In this document: positions 1 to 6,527 of the stretch, one piece after another | How the letters are laid out: every line of letters begins with the position of its first letter | Numbering within the stretch: position 1 is the first letter of the stretch | Assembly (NCBI GenBank): GCA_028717265.1 | Contig: JAQUOE010000017.1 | Location: 1-32,429, forward strand | Source of the DNA: Actinomycetota bacterium | Lineage (GTDB): Bacteria > Actinomycetota > Humimicrobiia > Humimicrobiales > Humimicrobiaceae | Direction: 5' to 3' | Length of the DNA stretch: 32,429 nt | Program-made: the position numbers and the translations under genes | The notes under the pieces: generated by a model | What the model was told of the DNA's origin: nothing | The model's database searches: none | What the model saw: only the letters and a program-made list of their open reading frames with translations

Positions 1-1055
1 TAATATGTATTTCTGGCACCTTCCAGTAAAAGCGGATGGGAATCAAGTTCAAAGGAAAGAACAGCTTCTCTATAGATTCCATTTATTTCTTCAAAAATAT
101 CTTCATTTACTATATTATCTGTCTCTGCCAGTATTTCCTGATAGGATCTTATAAGATCAGCAGTTATGTAATCAGGGTATTCTAGAAATAACTTATCATA
201 ACTCTCAAGGACCCCGGTATGTATGGTATTATTTTCATAACTGTAAGTTGGAGTATTGTCCTGCCCGATCATATAAGATTTGAGATATCTCATATAAAGA
301 TCTCCTACAGATCTTTTTCTGATAGTCTCATCAGGATAGTTAAGCAAAAAATCTTCACAATTTATTAATCTCAGAGCCAGCTCATCCCAGGATATGGTTA
401 GTGCCGCATCCCTGGAAAATACTTTATTTGATTCCAGGGCCATAACGTTGATGTAATCAAAGTACATCGAGCTCAGATATTCCGAATACCTCTTAAGAAA
501 TTCATAATCAATACATGGATAAAATGATCCTTCACTTGCCACGAGTTTAAATCCGCCCTGAAAAATTTCTGTTATTAACTCTTTTAACTGTATATCATCG
601 ATATCTGCGAGATCTTCTGACTCGATGTCACGGTGAAAGATTGCGTTAAGCTTATTTTGCCAGTCATCTTCAAATAATACATCCGTGTAATATCGTATGT
701 CTTCTTTCTGTGCCATTTCTAATTTTTCCAACAAAATATCGAAACCTTCAGGTGAAATTTTTACCGTATTCTCATCGATAAAAGAAATAAGCTGATATGA
801 TCTTAAATCCTGATCCAGCAGTTCATTAAATGCGTTAAGTATGTCTTCTTCGCCGGTACCGGTTTTGCCATCCGGTTCTTCATCTGTGCCTGGTTCATCT
901 CCCGGTTTCTCCATACCCTGTTCTTGCTCTGTACCGGGTTCACCATTATTAACTTCCTGCTCCGGCTTACAGCCTGAAAAAATTAGTACCGGAAGCATTG
1001 TAAGTATCAGAATACCTGCAATTATTTCTTTAAATACTGAGAATTTACAATTCAT
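1..1055 (-). CDS. Lipoprotein of unknown function, C-terminus outside window
   Basis: The frame is open from an ATG at 1055 to the window edge, about 351 residues, and the stop lies outside. Residues 10-28 form a hydrophobic signal segment ending in F-S-G-C, a lipobox with Cys29 as the expected lipidated residue, so the protein should be anchored on the outer face of the cytoplasmic membrane. Residues 30-70 are a low-complexity linker rich in Glu, Pro, Gly, Thr and Asp. The rest is mixed polar sequence that looks alpha-helical, with many Tyr, Asp and Glu, and I recognise no catalytic motif. The GGGATGA sequence just before the ATG is the likely ribosome site. The gene follows the Fe-S protein gene at 1125-1439 on the same strand, but a promoter-like sequence lies between them. 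Function unknown. The gene call is safe because codon structure is consistent throughout. Confidence 0.8.
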   Translation of the reverse strand, partial: MNCKFSVFKEIIAGILILTMLPVLIFSGCKPEQEVNNGEPGTEQEQGMEKPGDEPGTDEEPDGKTGTGEEDILNAFNELLDQDLRSYQLISFIDENTVKISPEGFDILLEKLEMAQKEDIRYYTDVLFEDDWQNKLNAIFHRDIESEDLADIDDIQLKELITEIFQGGFKLVASEGSFYPCIDYEFLKRYSEYLSSMYFDYINVMALESNKVFSRDAALTISWDELALRLINCEDFLLNYPDETIRKRSVGDLYMRYLKSYMIGQDNTPTYSYENNTIHTGVLESYDKLFLEYPDYITADLIRSYQEILAETDNIVNEDIFEEINGIYREAVLSFELDSHPLLLEGARNTY

Positions 1056-1092
1056 CCCACATTTCACCCATTCTTAAAATTGTATTGATCTT

Positions 1093-1122
1093 ATAATATA
1101 TTTTGACCTTTTTACTCTGCAA
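1093..1122 (-). promoter_or_regulatory. Possible promoter of the lipoprotein gene
   Basis: On the minus strand TTGCAG (1117-1122) is followed after 18 bases by TATTAT (1093-1098), about 40 bases before the lipoprotein ATG. Spacing is one base longer than ideal and the surroundings are AT-rich, so this is only a candidate. Confidence 0.35.
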
Positions 1123-1124
1123 TA

Positions 1125-1439
1125 TCAAATTTTTTTCGTTCCGATTTTTATACCCAAAGTTTTTTCAAGTTCGAATAGTTTTTCTTTATCTCTTAACATA
1201 AAAGGACACTTATTTTTTAAGGCAACTTCGGGATTTTCTGCAATTGCTTCGGCATATTTATCGCAACCGGCATATCCACATGCTCCGCAATCTCTTTTAG
1301 GCATTATTTCCAGTATTTCCTGAACTTTTTTTGGTTTATCTTTTTCCTTTGGAAGCAGCCCATGAGTAACAACTATTAAAAGGCCGAGAAACAGGGCGAT
1401 TGATATGAATATTAATATAACAGTCAGGTTGTTTATCAT
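1125..1439 (-). CDS. Small membrane-anchored RnfB-type Fe-S protein
   Basis: This 104-residue protein has one N-terminal membrane helix (about residues 6-28) followed by a cytoplasmic domain. That domain carries C51-x2-C54-x4-C59 and C78-P, the spacing of the single [4Fe-4S] domain found at the N-terminus of RnfB and in corrinoid Fe-S proteins. It is much shorter than RnfB (usually over 180 residues) and lacks the following ferredoxin domains, and no other rnf gene is nearby. It may be a stand-alone electron carrier at the membrane, but partner and reaction are unknown. The start ATG at 1439 directly precedes the membrane helix. A divergent gene, nadE, begins at 1675. Confidence 0.8.
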   Translation of the reverse strand: MINNLTVILIFISIALFLGLLIVVTHGLLPKEKDKPKKVQEILEIMPKRDCGACGYAGCDKYAEAIAENPEVALKNKCPFMLRDKEKLFELEKTLGIKIGTKKI

Positions 1440-1674
1440 ATTTATTTTATCCCATAATTTGGATTTTATTTATCGTTTAAAATGCTTCCTCTTTTTTTAT
1501 AATATATCATATTCACAAACCATTTTTCTATATCAGCCTTATAAATCATCATTGCCTTGATTTCTATTCTATCCAACGATATGCTTATATTTATTGTTTC
1601 CATAAGTAGAATGATTTTATTTTTATATAAAACTGCAGAGAATTTTTTGCTGATATAAAGGACTATTTAAAAAT

Positions 1675-2574
1675 ATGGAAAATAATTTACTTGAATTCGA
1701 TTTAGAGATATCCAGAAAAAATATAGTTGGCTTTATAAGAAAATACGCAAAGGACCTGAACAGACAGGGCGCCGTAGTGGGATTAAGCGGCGGGATTGAT
1801 TCCTCACTGGTCCTGAAGTTATGTGTCGAGGCACTGGGGCATAAAAATGTAATTGCAGTCATGCTGCCTGAAAGAGATTCCGGATTAAAAAATATAAATG
1901 ATGCAAAAAAGTTTGCAAAGGAGCTTGGGGTAAGAATTATTTATAAAAAAATAACCGGCATACTTTCCTTTATAGGTGTATACAGCCTTTATCCTCCAAC
2001 TTTTTTCTTCAAAAAAAGTTTTATAGAAAAATATGTCCGCCAAAAAAGAAAAAATTTATCTTTAAAACTGAAAAAAGATTTATTCCTGGCAAACCTGGAG
2101 GGAGGCAGTGACGAAGAGTTATCAAAAGCATCAGCTTTTTACAGGATCAAACACAGACTCAGAAGCACGATTTTATTTTACTATTCCGAACTTAATAATT
2201 ATTTACTTGTGGGGTGTGCAAATAAAAGCGAGTGGCTCACAGGATTTTTTGTAAAGTACGGTGACAGTATTGCAGATATAATGCCTATAATTTCTTTATA
2301 CAAGACTCAGGTTTTTAGTTTGTCTGAATATCTGGGATTACCTGATTATATAATAGAAAAAGCACCGAGCCCGGATTTAATACCCGGACTGGTTGATGAA
2401 GAATTACTGGGTATATCATATAAAAAACTGGATTTAATCTTATCCTGCTTTGAAAAAGGCTACCCTACTGATAGAATTATCCAAATTTCCGGTGCAACTG
2501 ATGAAGAAATAAAAAAAGTATCCCTTTATATGAAAAAATCTGATTATCTAAGGGAATGGCCAATAAGGCTATGA
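1675..2574 (+). CDS. nadE: NAD+ synthetase (NadE family)
   Basis: NH3-dependent NAD+ synthetase adenylates nicotinic acid adenine dinucleotide and amidates it, the last step of NAD synthesis in the cytoplasm. The N-type ATP pyrophosphatase loop SGGIDSS is at residues 38-44. Later the family landmarks K-x-R-x-R-x2-x-L-x-Y-Y-x-E (about 153-167) and N-K-S-E-W-L-T-G-F-F-V-K-Y-G-D (about 178-192) are clear, with the aspartate-rich S-P-D-L region after them. The 299 residues exceed the roughly 250-275 typical of stand-alone NadE. The extra length is a basic, hydrophobic stretch between about residues 95 and 145. There is no glutaminase domain, so free ammonia is the expected amide donor. AAAGGA upstream is rather far from the ATG. 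It converges on msrB with a 10-base gap. Confidence 0.9.
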   Translation: MENNLLEFDLEISRKNIVGFIRKYAKDLNRQGAVVGLSGGIDSSLVLKLCVEALGHKNVIAVMLPERDSGLKNINDAKKFAKELGVRIIYKKITGILSFIGVYSLYPPTFFFKKSFIEKYVRQKRKNLSLKLKKDLFLANLEGGSDEELSKASAFYRIKHRLRSTILFYYSELNNYLLVGCANKSEWLTGFFVKYGDSIADIMPIISLYKTQVFSLSEYLGLPDYIIEKAPSPDLIPGLVDEELLGISYKKLDLILSCFEKGYPTDRIIQISGATDEEIKKVSLYMKKSDYLREWPIRL

Positions 2575-2584
2575 ATACCGGAAA

Positions 2585-2953
2585 CTACTCTTTCTTTCCA
2601 GGAATAAAATCCATTGATATGGAATTGACACAATGCCTCGTATTTTTGGGAGTAAAATCCTCTCCATCGAATACATGACCCAGATGGCCGCCGCATCTTG
2701 AACATACGATTTCTATTCTTATTCCATCTCTGTCTTTCAACCGCTTCACTGCTCCGGGAATCTCGTCATCGAAACTGGGCCAGCCGCACCCGGATTTGAA
2801 TTTACTTTCAGATCTGTATAGCGGTGCCTCACACTGCCTGCAGACATAAGTACCTTCTTTGAAGAAATTTTCATATTTGCCGCTGAATGGCAGCTCCGTA
2901 CCTTTGCCAATTATCACTTTTTTTTCTTGTTCGGTAAGTTTTCTTTTCTTCAT
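2585..2953 (-). CDS. msrB: Peptide-methionine (R)-S-oxide reductase MsrB
   Basis: MsrB reduces the R epimer of methionine sulfoxide in damaged proteins. The 122-residue protein is a complete single-domain MsrB. The structural zinc is held by C38-x2-C41 and C84-x2-C87, S-G-C56-G-W-P-S-F carries a possible resolving cysteine, and the catalytic residue is C108 in R-H-C-V-N-S. It has no MsrA fusion and no signal peptide, so it acts in the cytoplasm. It diverges from the rubredoxin gene, and together they look like a small oxidative-damage response pair in an anaerobe. A TATAAT at 3012-3017 on the minus strand could be its -10 element, though no good -35 is seen. Confidence 0.95.
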   Translation of the reverse strand: MKKRKLTEQEKKVIIGKGTELPFSGKYENFFKEGTYVCRQCEAPLYRSESKFKSGCGWPSFDDEIPGAVKRLKDRDGIRIEIVCSRCGGHLGHVFDGEDFTPKNTRHCVNSISMDFIPGKKE

Positions 2954-3129
2954 TTATAAAAATTTTTTTAATACTTTCGAAAAGTTTAACATTCAACATT
3001 GCTGGACTTGAATTATAACAAATAAGAGATACTGTTTCCACTTACGTCGGCCAACAAAACATTCCTGGTATTTTTCAGGAAATTAAAATTTACAGATTTT
3101 TTTTAACTATGGATGAAAAAGCAAACTGC

Positions 3130-3135
3130 TATACT
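3130..3135 (+). promoter_or_regulatory. Possible -10 element for the rubredoxin gene
   Basis: TATACT at 3130-3135 lies 66 bases before the rubredoxin ATG. No convincing -35 is present at 16-18 bases. If this is the -10, transcription would begin near 3142, just ahead of the palindrome at 3152-3180. Confidence 0.3.
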
Positions 3136-3151
3136 TAGTTTGTTTATTTGT

Positions 3152-3180
3152 TTATAATTACTGGCATCCAGTAATTATAA
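3152..3180. promoter_or_regulatory. Perfect 13-bp inverted repeat before the rubredoxin gene
   Basis: TTATAATTACTGG (3152-3164) and CCAGTAATTATAA (3168-3180) are exact inverse complements separated by CAT. The element ends 21 bases before the rubredoxin ATG and so lies in its probable 5' leader or promoter. The outer TTATAAT/ATTATAA halves recall Fur/PerR half-sites, but the arrangement is too widely spaced for a standard box. With no U-tract, it is not an intrinsic terminator. It could be a repressor operator or an mRNA hairpin close to the ribosome site. Confidence 0.6.
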
Positions 3181-3201
3181 ATATTTAAAAGGTGAATAAA
3201 T

Positions 3202-3375
3202 ATGGCAGATTGGAAATGTACGGATTGCGGATATATTTTTGATGTTAAGGTTGAAAGTCCGGAATTCGGCCTGGAGCCTCCTTACGAGTTTGAGAACCTG
3301 CCCGAGGATTGGACATGTCCCGTATGTGGAGCTTCCAAGTCCGAGTTCAAAGTTTGTAAAATAGAAAAACCCTAG
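3202..3375 (+). CDS. Rubredoxin
   Basis: Rubredoxin is a small cytoplasmic electron carrier with one Fe bound by four cysteines. It usually feeds reductases for oxygen, superoxide or peroxide in anaerobes. The 57-residue ORF has C6-x2-C9-G-Y and C39-P-x-C42-G, the two knuckles of the Fe(SCys)4 site, with the usual P-E-D-W before the second pair. Typical rubredoxins are 52-55 residues and this one has a short C-terminal extension. AAGGTGAA sits before the ATG. An additional cysteine (C52) is not part of the site. No partner such as superoxide reductase or rubrerythrin is visible nearby. MsrB is divergent upstream. Confidence 0.95.
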   Translation: MADWKCTDCGYIFDVKVESPEFGLEPPYEFENLPEDWTCPVCGASKSEFKVCKIEKP

Positions 3376-3385
3376 CTTATGAAAT

Positions 3386-3628
3386 TTATTTAACCACCCT
3401 TAAAAATTTTAAATTTATAGTTACGATTACCGTACTGAGTGACATAAAAATAGCACCTTCGGCCGGATTTAAAAGAATCCCCGGAGGGAATAAAACTTCT
3501 GCAGCAAGAGGCATAGCTATAGTATTATATCCGGTAGCCCGGCCCAGATTCTGCAGCATTTTCCTGTAAATTGCCCCTGATAATCCCAACATCGACACCA
3601 CGTCCGGAGGATTGCCCAATAGAACCAA
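3386..3628 (-). pseudogene. Remnant of a heavy-metal (P1B-type) P-type ATPase, C-terminal end only
   Basis: The 80-codon frame matches the last two membrane helices of copper-type P-ATPases: N-P-x-D-V-V ... Y-R-K-M-x-Q-N-L ... [13 protein letters not shown] ... [12 protein letters not shown]-x-I-N. The phosphorylation motif DKTGT, the ATP-binding domain and the CPC helix are all missing, and an in-frame TAG directly precedes the fragment. Normally conserved glycine or valine positions in the membrane helices are charged here (P-L-A-A-E, N-P-A-E-G), consistent with decay. It is left over from a deleted metal exporter gene and is probably not functional. Confidence 0.8.
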
Positions 3629-3630
3629 CT

Positions 3631-3735
3631 ATGACTCCCCTGCCTTTGCTTTTTCATAGAAGATACCGGATAAAAATAATCGAGGAAGTCATATCTCCTT
3701 TTGGATTTGATGCGGATGACCCTGATGCAAAATAA
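3631..3735 (+). other. 34-codon open frame in decayed region, possible gene remnant
   Basis: An ATG-started frame of 34 codons ends with the protein-like stretch I-I-E-E-V-I-S-P-F-G-F-D-A-D-D-P-D-A-K. No ribosome site is seen. Its composition is more coding-like than the flanking DNA, so it may be the C-terminal remnant of a second lost gene beside the ATPase remnant. I do not recognise the family. From 3736 to 3903 I see only AT-rich sequence. Confidence 0.3.
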
Positions 3736-3924
3736 ATTATTAAAAACATGGATAATGGACCAGCATATTTGATAAAAATCAAATTCGTTTAAAATTAAAG
3801 TTTTTTTAAATATTTTATAAAGTTCAGGTCAAAAGAATTAAATCATATAATTTAATTCTTTAATTATCTCCTGTAAATTATATAATATATATGAATAACA
3901 AATTTGCTTAAGAGGGTGATTAAT

Positions 3925-4164
3925 ATAACTCCAATCGATATAAATTTCATGACATCTACAATTTTAAGTATGCTGCCCTTCATTATTCCGTTACTGATAA
4001 TCGAATACGGTCTTATGATCTTTGCTCTTGTGCAGGCTGCGCGAAATGAAGTTGCATATCTGCCGAAGTGGGCCTGGATACTGATTATAGTTTTCTTTAG
4101 CATCGTCGGTCCTATTGTTTTCCTGATAATTGGCAAGAAGAAAGAAACTGAAAATAATGATTAA
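3925..4164 (+). CDS. Small PLDc_N-like membrane protein; start codon uncertain
   Basis: A protein of about 70-80 residues with two membrane helices separated by a short loop. It matches the phospholipase D N-terminal (PLDc_N) pattern: a helix, A-x-N-E, L-P-K-W-A-W, a second helix, then G-P-I-V-F-L-I-I-G-K-K-K. Such small proteins often precede ABC-2 export genes. A very good ribosome site, AGAGGGTGAT (3911-3920), ends just before an in-frame ATA at 3925. The nearest in-frame ATG is at 3949 and has no ribosome site. TTG at 3904 would lie upstream of the ribosome site. The end overlaps the ABC ATPase gene by 8 bases, so the two are probably translationally coupled. The specific role is unknown, perhaps as an accessory to the transporter. 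Confidence 0.7.
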   Translation: MTPIDINFMTSTILSMLPFIIPLLIIEYGLMIFALVQAARNEVAYLPKWAWILIIVFFSIVGPIVFLIIGKKKETENND

Positions 4165-5062
4165 AGTCGTTGACCTGAAAAAAAATTACGGCCGTGTGGA
4201 AGCATTAAAATCTATCAGTTTCGAGGTAGAAAAAGGTTCGGTTTTCGGATTTATCGGACGAAACGGCGCCGGAAAAACCACGACCATGAATATCCTTACC
4301 GGTCTTATTAAGTTCAATGATGGTAAGATTATCATCAAGGGCAAAGACTTCCAGGAGAACAAACAAGAAGTTTTAAAATCAATTGGTTACCTGCCTGAAA
4401 CTCCTACCTTTTACGATTATATGAATGCTTACGAATACCTGAGATTCATTGGCGAGATCATAAGTTATGAGGGGAAAAATGTCAGTAAACTCCTGGAAAT
4501 GGTCAAACTGGCCAAACATAAAAAGAAACGTATTGGCGCATATTCAAGAGGAATGAAACAAAGACTTGCGCTGGCAGCAGCATTCATGGGCAATCCCGAA
4601 ATCCTTTTTCTTGATGAACCTGCATCTGCCCTGGATCCTGAAGGAAGAATGGAGATGCTGGAGCTTATCGAAGGCCTTAAAAATGAAAAAATAACTATTT
4701 TCCTGTCCACACATATATTAAATGACGCAGAGAGAGTATGCAATAAGATATGTATTATAGACGAAGGTAAAATACTGCTGACCGAAAACTTATCACAACT
4801 TTATAAATCCTATATACAGCCAATTTTCGATGTTGAGTTCGAAGAAGATCCCACAGATAAGATAGATTTACTAAAAAAACCGGAATGGGTGGAAAACATC
4901 AAAGAAAATGGGCGCAAGATCAGCATTTATGTTAAAGATTTGGATTATGCCAAAAAGGAAATCTTAAAAGAATTATCGAAACTAAATACCAGTGTCGTAA
5001 GCTACCAGATAAGGAAAAGCACACTGGAAGATATCTTCATGAGAATGGTAAAGCAAAAATGA
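4157..5062 (+). CDS. ABC transporter ATP-binding protein (ABC-2/CcmA type)
   Basis: ATPase subunit of a probable exporter. The Walker A loop G-R-N-G-A-G-K-T is at residues 34-41. The Q-loop position reads Y-L-P-E, as in many CcmA/DrrA-like proteins. The signature is Y-S-R-G-M-K-Q-R (129-136) in place of LSGGQ. Walker B I-L-F-L-D-E-P ends at residue 155, a D-loop S-A-L-D-P follows, and the H-loop is in L-S-T-H. A C-terminal domain of about 90 residues follows the nucleotide-binding domain. Translation most likely starts at the ATG at 4157, because longer frames run back through the upstream gene. The stop overlaps the permease start by four bases (ATGA). Substrate is not evident; this family exports drugs, lipids or peptides. 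Confidence 0.9.
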   Translation: MIKVVDLKKNYGRVEALKSISFEVEKGSVFGFIGRNGAGKTTTMNILTGLIKFNDGKIIIKGKDFQENKQEVLKSIGYLPETPTFYDYMNAYEYLRFIGEIISYEGKNVSKLLEMVKLAKHKKKRIGAYSRGMKQRLALAAAFMGNPEILFLDEPASALDPEGRMEMLELIEGLKNEKITIFLSTHILNDAERVCNKICIIDEGKILLTENLSQLYKSYIQPIFDVEFEEDPTDKIDLLKKPEWVENIKENGRKISIYVKDLDYAKKEILKELSKLNTSVVSYQIRKSTLEDIFMRMVKQK

Positions 5063-5829
5063 AATCATTTAAAGCTTACTTTAAAAAAGAGATAACCGAA
5101 GCAATAAGGACTTATAAATACCTGGTTTTATTTTTCGGATTTATTTTCTGGCCCGCTATGCTCGGTCCTATGATGCTGAAATTGCTTCCTTTAATTTTAA
5201 AGAATTACATGCCTGCCGAAACGATGCAGTTATTTTCCGATTTTACTCGCGATTATGCTTTCCAATCTTTCCTTAGTGATTCCTTTCAGTTCATGTTAGC
5301 ATTTATGGCGTTTGTTTTAATGGGGCTGCTGGCAAATGAAGTTCGTCTGAAGAGACTCGTTTTCCCATATTCCAGAGGTGCTGACCCTGAAGGAGTGGTG
5401 CTTGCGAAATATATTCATTATGCAATTACGGTTTCTCTTTTTATACTGATAGCTTTCTTTATAGATTATCTATATGTGGATAGATTTTTCACCGGTGGAA
5501 TACTCTCTTTAAAAATCCTATTTGAGTCGTCACTTTTATATATTCTCTATTTCTGCACACTTTTATCTATACTTTTATATTTGAGCAGCCTGTTCAGGAG
5601 AGGTCTGGCTGCCGGATTTACGGTCCTTATCCTGGGATTTAGTTTGAGTATCTTCAACCAGTTCGACACAATAAAAGCATATTTCCCGAATTACCTGATT
5701 TTGAAGGCAGCAGATATCGGGCACGTTTTCGACAGCTCACTGATTCCCGCAATCATCATTTCATTTTGCCTGATCATACTTTTCGTGTTCTTATCGGTAC
5801 TCCGTATGAAAAAAATCGATGTTGCTTGA
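5059..5829 (+). CDS. ABC-2 type transporter permease
   Basis: This 256-residue membrane protein has about six helices (roughly 21-38, 78-93, 114-131, 152-172, 178-197 and 232-250). It begins with the F-K-K-E-I-x-E-A-x-R-T-Y element typical of ABC-2 permeases, which lies at the membrane surface before helix 1. It overlaps the ATPase gene by four bases, so the two subunits should be made in equal amounts and assemble as a homodimeric permease with two ATPases. Nothing in the sequence gives the substrate. No terminator is obvious behind it. Confidence 0.85.
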   Translation: MKSFKAYFKKEITEAIRTYKYLVLFFGFIFWPAMLGPMMLKLLPLILKNYMPAETMQLFSDFTRDYAFQSFLSDSFQFMLAFMAFVLMGLLANEVRLKRLVFPYSRGADPEGVVLAKYIHYAITVSLFILIAFFIDYLYVDRFFTGGILSLKILFESSLLYILYFCTLLSILLYLSSLFRRGLAAGFTVLILGFSLSIFNQFDTIKAYFPNYLILKAADIGHVFDSSLIPAIIISFCLIILFVFLSVLRMKKIDVA

Positions 5830-5891
5830 TTTACTTGCTTTTTTTGATAGAATGAAAATTCAGACTAAACATTTTTTTGACTATTTATTTT

Positions 5892-6527
5892 ATGATGAAT
5901 CCGGAATTTTTCAGAAACATAGGACTCATAATAATCTGTTACCTCGCAGGTGCAATACCCTTCTGCAATATCATTGCAAAAATTCATAGCAATAAAGATC
6001 TGAGAAAGATCGGGGACAGGAATCCGGGGGGATGGAATCTGGTATTCAATGTATCAAAATACTGGGGAGTCTTGGGGATAATTCTTGATCTTTCCAAGGG
6101 TTACCTGTCATACTTTCTGGTCCTGAGGATCACGGGGATAGAACTCATAGCTTTACTGGCAGGTTGCGCAGCAGTTGTGGGACACGATTATTCCCCGTAT
6201 TTAAAATTTACCGGCGGTAAAGGCATTGCGACCACACTTGGATTTTTTCTCGCAGTACACCCTCTGACAATCATAGCTTTCGGAATCGGCATAGTGTCCG
6301 CATTATTTTCCGTCAGAAATATGATATGGGGAGTAATTTCAGGGATTATTGCAGCAAGTATCTTCCTGTGGCTCTTCAAAGATTCGCCGGTTTATTTGAT
6401 AATGGGACTTATTCTTATCCTTATCATCATCCCAAAATACATCAACCGCTCGTTAGCATTATCTCGTAATTTCAAATTCAGGAAGGAAAAAACCGTAAAG
6501 GACCTGTTTGCACCAAGGATAAGGTAA
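5892..6527 (+). CDS. PlsY-like glycerol-3-phosphate acyltransferase family protein, divergent motif 1
   Basis: An integral membrane protein of about 211 residues with five or more helices. Family marks are L-A-G-A-I-P-F near the N-terminus, D-L-R-K-I-G, D-L-S-K-G and G-H-D-Y-S-P-Y-L-K-F-T-G-G-K-G-I-A-T. PlsY transfers acyl groups from acyl-phosphate to glycerol 3-phosphate, the first step of phospholipid synthesis in many bacteria. In motif 1, however, the usual G-S-G-N-x-G-A-T-N reads G-D-R-N-P-G-G-W-N, so the conserved Ser is Asp and the Thr is Trp. The protein may be a paralogue with a different acyl acceptor or activity. Start is uncertain (ATG 5892 or 5895) because no ribosome site is visible. 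The stop abuts the stop of the convergent gene. Confidence 0.75.
   Translation: MMNPEFFRNIGLIIICYLAGAIPFCNIIAKIHSNKDLRKIGDRNPGGWNLVFNVSKYWGVLGIILDLSKGYLSYFLVLRITGIELIALLAGCAAVVGHDYSPYLKFTGGKGIATTLGFFLAVHPLTIIAFGIGIVSALFSVRNMIWGVISGIIAASIFLWLFKDSPVYLIMGLILILIIIPKYINRSLALSRNFKFRKEKTVKDLFAPRIR

Noticed and set aside
841-1077. Ser/Pro/Gly-rich open frame antisense to the lipoprotein gene
   Set aside because: It is the reverse reading of the Glu/Pro/Gly linker of the lipoprotein and has no ribosome site.
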